34,769 bases of DNA from JAUSFM01 sp964343705 (GCA_964343705.1 CAYFJX010000011.1:1-34769), one strand, 5' to 3'; positions 17,189 to 26,049 are shown, numbered from the stretch's first letter. Made by a program: numbers and translations. Notes: generated from the sequence alone by a model not told the origin.

Positions 17189-20100
17189 TTACCTTTTCTT
17201 TTTGTCTTTAGCTGTGGCAGCACGTGCTCGTGCTAGTATTTCATCTAGTTGAGGTGCGGGACCTTGAACTCTTTCTATGATATCTCTTGGTTGAGGGGTA
17301 CTTGTAGGGTCTTCTCTGTCACCTTGTGCTGGTCCTAATGCATAATCATCATCAACATCTCTTCGCATGCCTTGCATGCCTCCTGTTGCACCGCGTAGAT
17401 CTGCTTGGGAAGGTGTTACTTGTGTTTCTTCTCTTCTAGGAGGGTGATCTCCCATACTTCCATGATGTGTGCCTGATTCTTCTGGCTGTGGTGTTTTTCT
17501 TTCTTTACCTCTTTTTGCAGTAAGCTGGCTTCTTATCCCCTTAACTTTTGCTTTAAGTTCACTTGGAAGGGATTTTTGGTCATGTTTTGATGTAACAGTC
17601 ATACCTGCTGCTTGAGCAACTTCAACTACTTGAGAATAAAGTAAGTCATATTGAGTATTGACTGTTGCAAGTTCTTCGTTAAGTTGTGCAGTCTCTTCGG
17701 CAACTTTGCGTTCAATTTCTTCTTGGTCTAATCTTTTACCTCTTTCATCAAGAGTTTCAGTGCCCTCTCTTATCTCCTTAAGTGTCCCTCTTAAGGTTGT
17801 AATTGTTTCATCTTTAGTTTCCAGGGCCTCCATTCTAAGCTCGAGGCTAGCTTCTACTCTAGATAGTTTGCTTTCAACTTCTGCCTTTGCTCTTTCCTCT
17901 TCATCCAGTTGCCCTCTTACTCCTTCAACTTCGGCTTGCAATCCTTTTATCGTGGTTTGACTTTCTGCGATTTTATCTTGCAGACTTTGTATTTCTCCAT
18001 CATTATAACCGTGGGGAACATAATCTTGTCTAGCATCAAGCTCTGCTTGTAACCTTTCTGCTCTTTCTTCTGCTGCATTCTTTTCTTCTTCAAGGTGAGT
18101 GTTAAGTTCTACAAAGAGTTCTCTAAAACCAAGACCTACTTGGCTGTCATCGGGTAAATCTTTAACCTGTTTGTATACAGCCTCCCAACTTGCTCGAAGT
18201 TCAAGAATAGGTTTTAGTCCTAAAACTAGTTGGTTAACAAATTTGTGGGGTTCCTCAGGTGGCATGTATTCTTCATTAAAGATTTTTGTTAATGTTTCAA
18301 GTGCTCCCTCACTATGGCCTAAAATTTCACTGTAATTGGAAAGAACACTCTTTATCCCTTCATTCATCTCGTCTATGAGTTCAATTAACTTACTTTGATC
18401 CTCATCAGCTGCAGCTAATCTTAGTTCCTCTTCGTCAACTTCTTCATCTGAAACACTGTTGTATAGTAATTGAAGTTTTTCAAGAGCTGCATCTCTTCCT
18501 GTTTGATAATGGGTTTTTTGAGTAGTAAGTGTTTGGTTTTCCTCTTCAAGTTCTGATATTCTTTCTGTTGCTTCAGTATTTCCGGCTTTTACTTGGTCTT
18601 TTAATTCTTCAACCCATGAACTAATCTTAGAGGAAAAAATACTGAAAGTATCACTTGAGTAGATATCATTAGCATCAATTGAATCAACAGTTTCAGGTTT
18701 TAATCCCTTATACACGTCAACAACAGTATCAACAGCATCTTTTACAGCAGTAAATCTATTGGTAATTATCTCAATGTATGTTACAGGATCTTCAATTGCA
18801 TCTGTATCTTTGATTTGCTCATCCTTAGGTACAAATTGATTATATGCTTCAGCAGCTTTTTCTGCAACACCTTCTAACTTTTTAATTGCATCTGTAATGC
18901 TAGAGAACGCTTCTGCAACATCTGTTAAGACTGGTTTTCCTTTTTCTGGAAGTGCGTCAATTAATGCACGTGCATCATCTTCCAATTCTGTTCCAAAAGG
19001 ACGATCTTTACTTACAGCAACATATGCGCTTGCAAGACCCTGTAAGAATTCAGTAACACCAGAATACACTGCAGTTAATTTTTCGTCATTGCCAGTTACT
19101 TGCTCACTAAGAGTATCTATTTGAGCTCGTAGATCCCTCTCCAGTTCTTCAAATGTTTCCTTCTGTTCTTCTACCTTTCCTTGGTATCCTTTCTTTGCTT
19201 TATCAATATTAGCTCTATATTCTTCTTTTGCTTCATCAACTTTTGCTTTATATTCTGTCTCTGCAGTTTCAAGTTGGCTTCTTAATCCGTCTTGTGCAGC
19301 TTCTGCATCTGCTAATTTTCCTTCAAGTTCACTTGCTCTTTCTTGAGCACTTGTAAGTCCTTGTTGTGCTTCTTCTAATTCTGTTCTAACTCCTTCAAGA
19401 TCAGCTGTTACAGTTTCAAGTTGGCTTTTGTATTCTTCTCCAGCTTCATTTGCAGCTGTTACTTCTCCTTTGAGTCTTGTTTCTTCTGCTTCAAGTTCTT
19501 CAATTCTAGCCTCGTATCCTCGTGCCTCTGTTTGAGCTTCAAAATTCTTTTGTTCAACTTCTTGTAACTTATCTCTGCTGTCAGAAAGTTCTTGTTCAAG
19601 GCTAACTACTTTATCAAATCCTAGTGTATGGCTTCCAGTGAAATCAGTTAGAATCCCTGTAGAATCATCTCTTGATTTTGCAAGGTGTTTTACTACAGTG
19701 TCATATACAAATGTTTCTAACTCTTCAGCTGTTTGTTGGATTTCACTGTCTTCACTTGACTTTTGAGTGTCAATGTAGTCAAGAATACTTTTTGCTTGCT
19801 GTCGTGCAGTTGATCCTGTAACAATATTTGTTCCGTATCGCTTTCCAATATCTTTTACTAATTGACCAAATCCTCTTATGCGGGAGAGTTCCCTTCTTAT
19901 GATCTCTTTTGGCCTTAATTGTTCTTCTCTTAGAGTCTCTTCAAGGGTATCATAACGAGAATGGGTTAGTAAGGTATTTACTTGTTCGACTGAGAACATG
20001 TCACCAAAGCCATCGGTAGCTTGTAATACTTGTGCAGTGTCTCTTGTTGAATATTCGTCAAAGGTGTGGTGGCCATAGCCTCCTGGTTTTCCAAGGTACC

Positions 20101-20548
20101 ATTTTGGACCACTTGTATCTTCATCAACAAATTGTTCTGTTATTAACTCAGTTGTTCCATCTTTTTTTCGGTGGTATACATACCCATCTCCTACGTGGAA
20201 AACATATAACTTATTTTGTTCTTTGTCTACAATAGTTATGTCCAAAGTTGTTCCTGCTGTATTTTGGACTTCTTTGTCAACTTCATCCACTTTTCTTTTT
20301 ACAAGTGCTTCCACTTGTGCCTTACTTACATTACCTGAGAGTTTCTCAAGCTCCTCATGAAGGTAGGTTCCAATTTGTGCAGTTGCATGTTCACTCGCGT
20401 TTTTTCCAGTTCCATCCTTGCTTGTACGTCCATCAGCTGTAATCCCAATGGTAAACCTATCATGATACTTGGCACTACTATACATATTGTCGTCGCCATG
20501 GACTTGCAATAAATCCAACAAGTGGTGTGTTATGTTTGTTTCTTGCAC
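17189..20548 (-). CDS. PP2C-like phosphatase domain fused to a giant coiled coil
   Basis: The 1119-residue protein begins with a PP2C (PPM) family domain of about 280-300 residues: GITADGRTS with Asp39, TAGTTLDITIV, FHVGDGYVYHR with Asp121, and the motif-8-like LQATDGFGDMF with Asp179 and Asp183. These are the expected metal-coordination and core motifs, so serine/threonine phosphatase activity is plausible. The classical first-motif R-x(3)-ED and final DN are not obvious. Coiled coil then dominates, interrupted around residues 500-800 by helical modules such as AYNQFVPKDEQ and LLYNSVSDEE that resemble the ITG modules of other products here. The tail is disordered, Pro/Arg-rich and basic. The start is GTG, preceded by GGTGA. 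No membrane segment is seen. It is the largest protein in the window. Confidence 0.85.
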   Translation of the reverse strand: MQETNITHHLLDLLQVHGDDNMYSSAKYHDRFTIGITADGRTSKDGTGKNASEHATAQIGTYLHEELEKLSGNVSKAQVEALVKRKVDEVDKEVQNTAGTTLDITIVDKEQNKLYVFHVGDGYVYHRKKDGTTELITEQFVDEDTSGPKWYLGKPGGYGHHTFDEYSTRDTAQVLQATDGFGDMFSVEQVNTLLTHSRYDTLEETLREEQLRPKEIIRRELSRIRGFGQLVKDIGKRYGTNIVTGSTARQQAKSILDYIDTQKSSEDSEIQQTAEELETFVYDTVVKHLAKSRDDSTGILTDFTGSHTLGFDKVVSLEQELSDSRDKLQEVEQKNFEAQTEARGYEARIEELEAEETRLKGEVTAANEAGEEYKSQLETVTADLEGVRTELEEAQQGLTSAQERASELEGKLADAEAAQDGLRSQLETAETEYKAKVDEAKEEYRANIDKAKKGYQGKVEEQKETFEELERDLRAQIDTLSEQVTGNDEKLTAVYSGVTEFLQGLASAYVAVSKDRPFGTELEDDARALIDALPEKGKPVLTDVAEAFSSITDAIKKLEGVAEKAAEAYNQFVPKDEQIKDTDAIEDPVTYIEIITNRFTAVKDAVDTVVDVYKGLKPETVDSIDANDIYSSDTFSIFSSKISSWVEELKDQVKAGNTEATERISELEEENQTLTTQKTHYQTGRDAALEKLQLLYNSVSDEEVDEEELRLAAADEDQSKLIELIDEMNEGIKSVLSNYSEILGHSEGALETLTKIFNEEYMPPEEPHKFVNQLVLGLKPILELRASWEAVYKQVKDLPDDSQVGLGFRELFVELNTHLEEEKNAAEERAERLQAELDARQDYVPHGYNDGEIQSLQDKIAESQTTIKGLQAEVEGVRGQLDEEERAKAEVESKLSRVEASLELRMEALETKDETITTLRGTLKEIREGTETLDERGKRLDQEEIERKVAEETAQLNEELATVNTQYDLLYSQVVEVAQAAGMTVTSKHDQKSLPSELKAKVKGIRSQLTAKRGKERKTPQPEESGTHHGSMGDHPPRREETQVTPSQADLRGATGGMQGMRRDVDDDYALGPAQGDREDPTSTPQPRDIIERVQGPAPQLDEILARARAATAKDKKKR

Positions 20549-20559
20549 TGGTTCACCTT

Positions 20560-21798
20560 CTAAGTGTATGGGACTACATCCATTGCCAAGACATCTGCTT
20601 TAAAGACGTTCTTAGCAAGATATGGACTACCTTGTGGTAGTTGGCATACTGTTAATCCATCTGGCTTCTTTGCACTCTCTGCTAAATCAAGTAAGTATGG
20701 GATTCTGCCTGAATAAACCGTGTTTTGAAAGGAAAATGCAAAATGTTTATCATCAGCGTCTTCCTCGTTTTCATTTCCCCAAGTTAGCAAATTCTTTACT
20801 CTATTATCTTTTGTAAAATCAAGATGATTTGGGTGTGAAACTCTAAACAATGCAACTCTTCTTACATGGTCTCTACTGAGAACATCTTTGATAGAATACT
20901 TTGTTCCCTGCTGTTTTTTTGTTCCTTCAGTGTTTGGTGTGCTATTAAGTTCGAAAACAATCATCTCTCCAAAGTCAAGACCCATAAGTATGTATTGTTT
21001 ACCATCCAGTCGTGCTGTTTCAATTGACTCTGCGGCACTCCTGACTGAAAGTTCTAAATGTTCTTTGTGGGTAGAATTTCTGTCTGGGCTTCTACCTAAA
21101 ATTCCCTTTTCATTCAATAAGTACCATGTTCCTGTGTTATCTGAAAGACAAGCATACCACTTCCCACTTAGTGTCCCTGTTGCTAATGCAATAAACTGAT
21201 CTACTCCTCCCTCACTTGTGGGACTGTCCTTTGTCTCGAACAAAGGATCTCTGCGTTTAGAATCAAACGGGTTTTTGAGATGTACAAGCTTGCCGTTCAC
21301 ATACAACAACTTATAATTTGCAACCGCTATGGGCCCAGTTGTAGCACCAAGAACCAACGGTTTAATTTCTGAAGGTGTAATCTCATATAAATGTCCTTTA
21401 GAGGGTCTGTAGTTTTCATCTCTCATTGGGTTTGCAGATGGGGCAAAATATGTTGCTGCAAAGCAGTCACCATATTCCTTGATTACAGCAAATCTTCCTC
21501 TCTTTTCATGTTTCACATTCTCTGAATCATCAAAGTGGAGTGGATCAAGGATTCTAATGTTTTCTGGATCACTTATGTCAGTAACGTGAATACCATAGCG
21601 AGAAAATGCATTTAAGAGTATGCCTCCATTCTTCTTAAACGCTGCAAGATCAAATGCGCTATGAACATCTTGATCCATATTATTAATTTCCCAAGTCTTC
21701 ACGACTTCTTCAATTCCAGGGCTTGCTCTGACTAGGTGGATTCCTGGCTGAAGACTGCCTGCATCCTGTGTTGAAACAACAAGATGTGGTTCAGTCAT
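20560..21798 (-). CDS. Probable beta-propeller protein (LVIVD-like repeat)
   Basis: The 412-residue product has no signal peptide or membrane helix. It is rich in short strands with blade-like spacing. One segment, YGIHVTDISDPENIRIL, fits the LVIVD repeat pattern, which occurs in beta-propeller proteins. Other strands, such as LSGKWYACLSDNTGTWYLLN and KQYILMGLDFGEMIVFELN, fit WD-like blades. Propellers usually serve as binding platforms. The start is well defined: AAGGAGGTCAG lies directly before the ATG, inside the final codons of the upstream kinase-like gene, which it overlaps by 8 nt. Its position between a kinase-like protein and the phosphatase fits an adaptor or substrate-recognition role. 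No catalytic motif is seen. Confidence 0.72.
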   Translation of the reverse strand: MTEPHLVVSTQDAGSLQPGIHLVRASPGIEEVVKTWEINNMDQDVHSAFDLAAFKKNGGILLNAFSRYGIHVTDISDPENIRILDPLHFDDSENVKHEKRGRFAVIKEYGDCFAATYFAPSANPMRDENYRPSKGHLYEITPSEIKPLVLGATTGPIAVANYKLLYVNGKLVHLKNPFDSKRRDPLFETKDSPTSEGGVDQFIALATGTLSGKWYACLSDNTGTWYLLNEKGILGRSPDRNSTHKEHLELSVRSAAESIETARLDGKQYILMGLDFGEMIVFELNSTPNTEGTKKQQGTKYSIKDVLSRDHVRRVALFRVSHPNHLDFTKDNRVKNLLTWGNENEEDADDKHFAFSFQNTVYSGRIPYLLDLAESAKKPDGLTVCQLPQGSPYLAKNVFKADVLAMDVVPYT

Positions 21799-23320
21799 TC
21801 TGACCTCCTTGTGTTTTTGCTTCTTCAGTTGGTCTTAATTCAGGAAACTCTGTATGGATGAGTTTTTGGAACTCAAGTAAGCCTTTTTGTTTCTCTTTGA
21901 TGCTTTCTGATGTTGTCTCACAGCCAGTAAGGTGGGGCTTATATTCAGCTGTTACTGCAGCGATCTTTGCCCCAGCATTATCTCTACTTTCAGCAACTTT
22001 TGCGTCAATTGTTGCAAGGTGTTGGTAATCTGCTTCAGCGTACTCAAGTGCAACCTTGGCGATTGCTAAGCGCTCATCACCTAATTTCCTGTCTTGTAGT
22101 TGTCTCTTAACTGTGTCTGTGATGGTTTTTCGCTTTGCATCAAGGTCCTCTGGATTTTCAACTGTATGTGTTACAGTTGCTGCTAAATCAATGAGGTATA
22201 CTCCTGAGCTATCTTGTCTAAGCTCTGCGGGTTCTGGAAATGTGGTGTTCTGATATACGGTGGTAAGCTTCCTGCTTGGAGTAACCACTCTGAAATATCC
22301 GTTGAATTCAGGTTGTGTGTCCTCTTCAATCTCGTACTTTGAATTTTCGATGACTTCCTTGAATCGCTCGTAAAGTTCATGTGAGGTATTGAGTTCTGAA
22401 GGGGATTTCCCTCCTTCATATTCGTCAGGGTTCCAATTATCCCTGATAATGCTCCATATTGGTTTTGCAAGATCATGTGTGTTAAAACTTGCTAGGTTAA
22501 CGTTCGGTCCTGAACTGCCTGTAAACAATAGTTGTGCTAGTTTTGCAACTTGGTATACATCATTCCACTGAAATGGTCGTTCAAGATACCCAACCTCAAA
22601 GTGATTTCTAGGTAAGAAATCAGGGTGTCTTGCACTTAAGGTAGGATCAAATAAGAACATGTCAGTCAGGGTCACTAGTGCAACATCGCCTTGTGCATCT
22701 TGATCGATTAGGTAATTCTCAGGTTTTAAATCTTTCATAAAGAGATTTTTGACTGAAATTTCTCCACCTATAGTTTGTACTTTGGCTGGTTCTGGGAACT
22801 CCAATTCATGAGCTATCTTAACATCATGGGCTACATTGATTAGAATCTCAAGAGCTTGGCGAATCCACTTGTCGTCTTCTCTTACCTTTCTTCTTTGTTC
22901 CCTGTTCATATTCCCGAATATCTTGTCCATATATTGGAGGAGATTCATTTGTCTCCAAGGCATTATACAGTAAGATAATCCCTTGTACTCTCCTGTGTCT
23001 ATAACTCGCTGGAATGTGGGTCGTTGCGCGCTGCGAAGTGGTTCATCATACAATTTATTAACCCTCTCAAACTCTGCTGCTTTGTCTTTATACCTTGGTC
23101 CTAATATTTTTGCAGCTCTACTTATGGGAACAGATTCGCCAGCTACCATCTGATTTTCAGATGGATCATCTACTCTGAATATATGCCCAAATCCAACGCT
23201 TGTTGATCTTCGATCTGGGGGGATGTGTTCTCTTAAAGTATAATTCCCTAGTTTTGTTTCTCCTACTGTGACTTGAACATCAAATCCTAAGTCTACTACT
23301 TGTGGTGGTGTTTTGCCCAT
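21791..23320 (-). CDS. Degenerate protein kinase-like protein with C-terminal helical tail
   Basis: Residues about 25-290 of 509 follow the eukaryotic protein kinase order: AAKIL with the ATP-anchoring Lys71, alpha-C Glu83 or Glu85 (AEFERVNKLY), a hinge around YCIMPWRQMN, a catalytic loop MKDLKPEN (Asp197, Asn202) in which the usual His-Arg is Met-Lys, and a metal loop Asp220-Met-Phe lacking the DFG glycine. The alpha-F equivalent WNDVYQVAKLAQLLFTG follows. The conserved acidic residues are retained, so it may be active or a pseudokinase. The C-terminal 150 residues are helical. A GGAGG lies 9 nt before the ATG. It is the second gene of the operon. It is clearly distinct from the kinase-like protein at 12329, because the loop motifs differ. 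Confidence 0.85.
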   Translation of the reverse strand: MGKTPPQVVDLGFDVQVTVGETKLGNYTLREHIPPDRRSTSVGFGHIFRVDDPSENQMVAGESVPISRAAKILGPRYKDKAAEFERVNKLYDEPLRSAQRPTFQRVIDTGEYKGLSYCIMPWRQMNLLQYMDKIFGNMNREQRRKVREDDKWIRQALEILINVAHDVKIAHELEFPEPAKVQTIGGEISVKNLFMKDLKPENYLIDQDAQGDVALVTLTDMFLFDPTLSARHPDFLPRNHFEVGYLERPFQWNDVYQVAKLAQLLFTGSSGPNVNLASFNTHDLAKPIWSIIRDNWNPDEYEGGKSPSELNTSHELYERFKEVIENSKYEIEEDTQPEFNGYFRVVTPSRKLTTVYQNTTFPEPAELRQDSSGVYLIDLAATVTHTVENPEDLDAKRKTITDTVKRQLQDRKLGDERLAIAKVALEYAEADYQHLATIDAKVAESRDNAGAKIAAVTAEYKPHLTGCETTSESIKEKQKGLLEFQKLIHTEFPELRPTEEAKTQGGQND

Positions 23321-23339
23321 TTTCTTTTCCTCCGGATAA

Positions 23340-25847
23340 TCATCGTGTTAATTTCATCTCTATTATTTTGCTTTCTTCAAATAATGCAATGAGGGGAGTA
23401 ACATAGTCATCGTTGTCCTTGTCTAACTCCCAAGCAAAGATATTGCTGCTCCTGTGTGATGCTCCTCTTTTTCGGTATTCTTGCACTAACGCAAGATAAA
23501 CACACTCTTTTTGACTGTCAAACTGTAAATGCCTGACTGGTAAGTCACCAGTATCTAACTGTTTCAAGCCATCTGCTTCCTTGCCCTCAACTACTCTATC
23601 TAAATTAACAGCTTCTGCAACCTCTTCAATCTCCATGTAAAAAGCTCTGTTGCCTCCGCTGTAGGTTGTGCTAAAAACGACTGCTGTTCTTCCATTACAC
23701 AGTCCTGCACGAAGATTCTCCAAGCTAGGTTTTTCACCTTTTTGATCTGAGTGGGTAGTTATCTTTCTGTGGTGTCCACGTGCAGTTCGTACGTAAATTT
23801 CTCCTGTGTCAGTTGCAGCAATTACTGCGCCATTAGCAAGAACATCATAACTTGTTATGTTTCCTTCTGGAACTGTTAAGACTTCTTGTGCTTGGAGTGT
23901 CACTCCTCCAGTTTCATTATGCTGGGCTTTGATTGCGCGTACTGAACTATTATTTGCTATTGCATAAAAAGTGTCTCTTTGTTTTGATAACTGCTCAAGT
24001 GTATTACCCTCAGGAAGGGCAATGTATACATAACTTTCAGGTTCACCCCACTCTGCTCGATTTTTACCGAGATAGAATGCAGTTATTCCTGCGCCATGAT
24101 TTGCTAATAGGATATCATCAAGTACACTTGCTGATTCAATGTTTCTTCTTGGTTGAAGGACTATTTCCCATGCAACATCTTTTGCTTTGATGTGTATGTC
24201 TCGGTTGTTGTTTACATAGATTAAGTGTCTTTTGTGGTCATCATTTACTGGTAAATCTTCCATTCCCATCCAAGTTATACTCTTGCCTTTCAATACGTCT
24301 GTTATCTCTTGCATTTCACTTTCAGGTGAAGAGTCAAGAACACAAACACTCTGACCAACATTACTTCTCTGTTGTCCGTGTGATACAAGTAATCTATTGT
24401 ACGTTGCTCCTTCTGATTCTTGAACAGTGTCAAAGTCAACAGAAGTGTATTGTTCTGGTTGTATCTCAGTTTTCCAGGTTGTACTTTTTCTGGCAGCTCC
24501 TTCCTCAAGGTTTGTTAAAATTTGTGTTGGAAATGCTCGTTTTTTTGGATTATCTCTGAGCTTTGCGTATTCAGCGTTTACTTTTTTCTCTACAAAATCT
24601 GCTGGTTTGTAATCTGGTGATGCTTTTACAATAACACCTGTGTTTCCATCTTCAGTAAGATTTCTGGAGAAAGTAATTTCTAATGGTTGTCCATAAAACA
24701 TGTTTGGATTGTCATCGTCAGTAACTCGTAAAACTGATCCTGTTGGGTGAATCCGTGAAAAAACATTGTGCCCATGAACTAATTTATCTCCATCTTTTGC
24801 AGTTCTGTCACGTCCTGTTGCTGCGACTGAACCAATGATATCAATAAATTCTGCAAATCCAAGTGGTAGATCATGTGAGGATGTCCTTAATATTCGTGAG
24901 TACATTGCTCGTACTTCTCCAACTTCTTTTCCTAGTAATTCCATTAATTTATCTGGATCATCTTCGCCAAGTCTAAGTTCTATATGAGCTCTCATTTCAG
25001 CACTAAGTTTAGAAATATCTGGAACAAGACCTACTTTAGCATGTGGCCCATACATTAAGGCAGGAACGCAATTAAATAATCGTTTATCATCTGTTGTTGC
25101 ATCTGGGAAATACTTTTCCAATCCAAGTCCTGTTGTACTCTCAAGTTTTTCAAGCATTTTTTGCTTTTCTCTTGCAGACAAATCACTGAACCTTTCCCCC
25201 TCTAGTAAACGTCTGTAATCAGCACTGTCGAAAATTTTTCCTTCCTTAAACAAGAGGTATCTTAATGTTGAACTATCGGGTTCATTAAAGCCAACTACCT
25301 GACTTGCCCTAACTCCTGTTTCTGCACATAGTATCTGTGCCAGGAGGTCAGTTGGATTGTTTGCCGTGACAATTGTTCCTTTAAATCCCTCTATGTAAGG
25401 GATGTAAGGTGCTAGGCTTTCCATTTCATAAGAAGCAGTTTCTTCCCGATTTGGTCTTTTTCCAAGCCGTTTTAGTTCTGCAACACGGGGGTGGCGTGTG
25501 GATAAAACAATCACATCTGGAGCTTCTGAGCTTGGACGTAGAATTTTGTTAATAACACCTGCTTCTGTGATGTCGTGTACCTCATGACTGCGTTCTTGTA
25601 AGCGCATTCGCAAGCTTTTTGGTTTTGGTCGTCCAGAGTGGTCTTCTCCGCCTCCAACTGTAGTTAAGGATTCTGCTAATGCTTGCTCATTTCGTCGATG
25701 AAGAGTTATGCTGCCTAAATTTTTATATCGGGGATCTGTAACAAGTCTGCGAACAGTTGGTTGGACCAATCCACCAGCTCCAAGAAAGAATACACTATAT
25801 CTGTTTGTATCTACTTTGCTCTCAAGTCTTTCTGCTTCCTTAGTCAT
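23340..25847 (-). CDS. Malate/lactate dehydrogenase-like domain with long C-terminal beta-rich extension
   Basis: This is the first gene of the operon and encodes 835 residues. Residues about 15-350 resemble the LDH/MDH fold: a Rossmann start YSVFFLGAGGLV (a GxGxxG variant whose third Gly is Val), TANNPTD at 161-167 like the family NP-x-D, VGFNEPDSSTLRY like the GF-x(3)-LDS-x-R segment, and YGPHAKVGLVPD with His269 where the catalytic His of GEHGDS would be. The active-site arginines are uncertain, so it may be a binding module rather than an enzyme. The rest (about 350-835) is beta-rich with propeller-like strands, unlike ordinary MDH, which is about 310 residues. The start is supported by GGGGG 8 nt upstream and a TATA-like sequence beyond it. 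Confidence 0.75.
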   Translation of the reverse strand: MTKEAERLESKVDTNRYSVFFLGAGGLVQPTVRRLVTDPRYKNLGSITLHRRNEQALAESLTTVGGGEDHSGRPKPKSLRMRLQERSHEVHDITEAGVINKILRPSSEAPDVIVLSTRHPRVAELKRLGKRPNREETASYEMESLAPYIPYIEGFKGTIVTANNPTDLLAQILCAETGVRASQVVGFNEPDSSTLRYLLFKEGKIFDSADYRRLLEGERFSDLSAREKQKMLEKLESTTGLGLEKYFPDATTDDKRLFNCVPALMYGPHAKVGLVPDISKLSAEMRAHIELRLGEDDPDKLMELLGKEVGEVRAMYSRILRTSSHDLPLGFAEFIDIIGSVAATGRDRTAKDGDKLVHGHNVFSRIHPTGSVLRVTDDDNPNMFYGQPLEITFSRNLTEDGNTGVIVKASPDYKPADFVEKKVNAEYAKLRDNPKKRAFPTQILTNLEEGAARKSTTWKTEIQPEQYTSVDFDTVQESEGATYNRLLVSHGQQRSNVGQSVCVLDSSPESEMQEITDVLKGKSITWMGMEDLPVNDDHKRHLIYVNNNRDIHIKAKDVAWEIVLQPRRNIESASVLDDILLANHGAGITAFYLGKNRAEWGEPESYVYIALPEGNTLEQLSKQRDTFYAIANNSSVRAIKAQHNETGGVTLQAQEVLTVPEGNITSYDVLANGAVIAATDTGEIYVRTARGHHRKITTHSDQKGEKPSLENLRAGLCNGRTAVVFSTTYSGGNRAFYMEIEEVAEAVNLDRVVEGKEADGLKQLDTGDLPVRHLQFDSQKECVYLALVQEYRKRGASHRSSNIFAWELDKDNDDYVTPLIALFEESKIIEMKLTR

Positions 25848-25987
25848 AAAATATTCCCCCTTAACGGTTGAGTATTTTTAAATAATATTTAATCCTTTTG
25901 TTTTTTAGTATTAGCCGCTGGTACCGCCGAATTTTAGCGTTTCAGCTAGTCCATCACATCTATTTTATAAACCTCTTTAAAAGTATC

Positions 25988-26001
25988 TTTGGTGTCCAGG
26001 T
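25988..26001. repeat. 14-nt element, copy 1 (TTTGGTGTCCAGGT)
   Basis: This sequence recurs at 28221-28234 with one mismatch. In both places a TATAAA-type sequence lies to its left and ACTAC plus a further GTGTCT lie to its right, so the similarity extends loosely over about 60 nt. The two copies bracket the oxidoreductase-TrmB gene pair. It could be a regulator-binding site or the start of related non-coding RNAs. Confidence 0.45.
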
Positions 26002-26013
26002 TACTACTACGTC

Positions 26014-26028
26014 AGTGTCTAGGACACT
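26014..26028. repeat. Perfect 6-bp inverted repeat with 3-nt loop
   Basis: AGTGTC-TAG-GACACT is a perfect palindrome-like hairpin 22 nt beyond the stop codon of the FAD oxidoreductase. It could be an operator half-site pair, or an RNA hairpin in the 3' end of that transcript. GTGTC also occurs in the adjacent element at 25988-26001 and twice in the related region at 28.2 kb. Confidence 0.5.
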
Positions 26029-26049
26029 ACTCTATAATATACTATAATA

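Larger units (their letters stand above)
25848..26049. promoter_or_regulatory. Non-coding region upstream of the 17-gene operon
   Basis: This 202-nt gap holds the only likely promoter for the operon that starts at 25847. Reading the minus strand, ATTTAAAAATACT at about 25871-25884 is a fair archaeal TATA box about 30 nt before the ATG. GGGGG (25856-25860) is a ribosome-binding site. The other half is the 3' flank of the oxidoreductase gene and carries a perfect hairpin (26014-26028) and an element shared with the region near 28.22 kb. No gene is seen. The TATA call is by eye and could be fortuitous in AT-rich DNA. Confidence 0.5.

Noticed and set aside
1256..20548. SMC/Rad50-type chromosome proteins
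   Set aside because: The long coiled coils lack Walker A, signature and Walker B motifs at their ends.
17189..20548. Phage tape-measure protein
   Set aside because: The long helical protein carries a phosphatase-type domain, and no capsid, tail, portal or terminase gene lies nearby.
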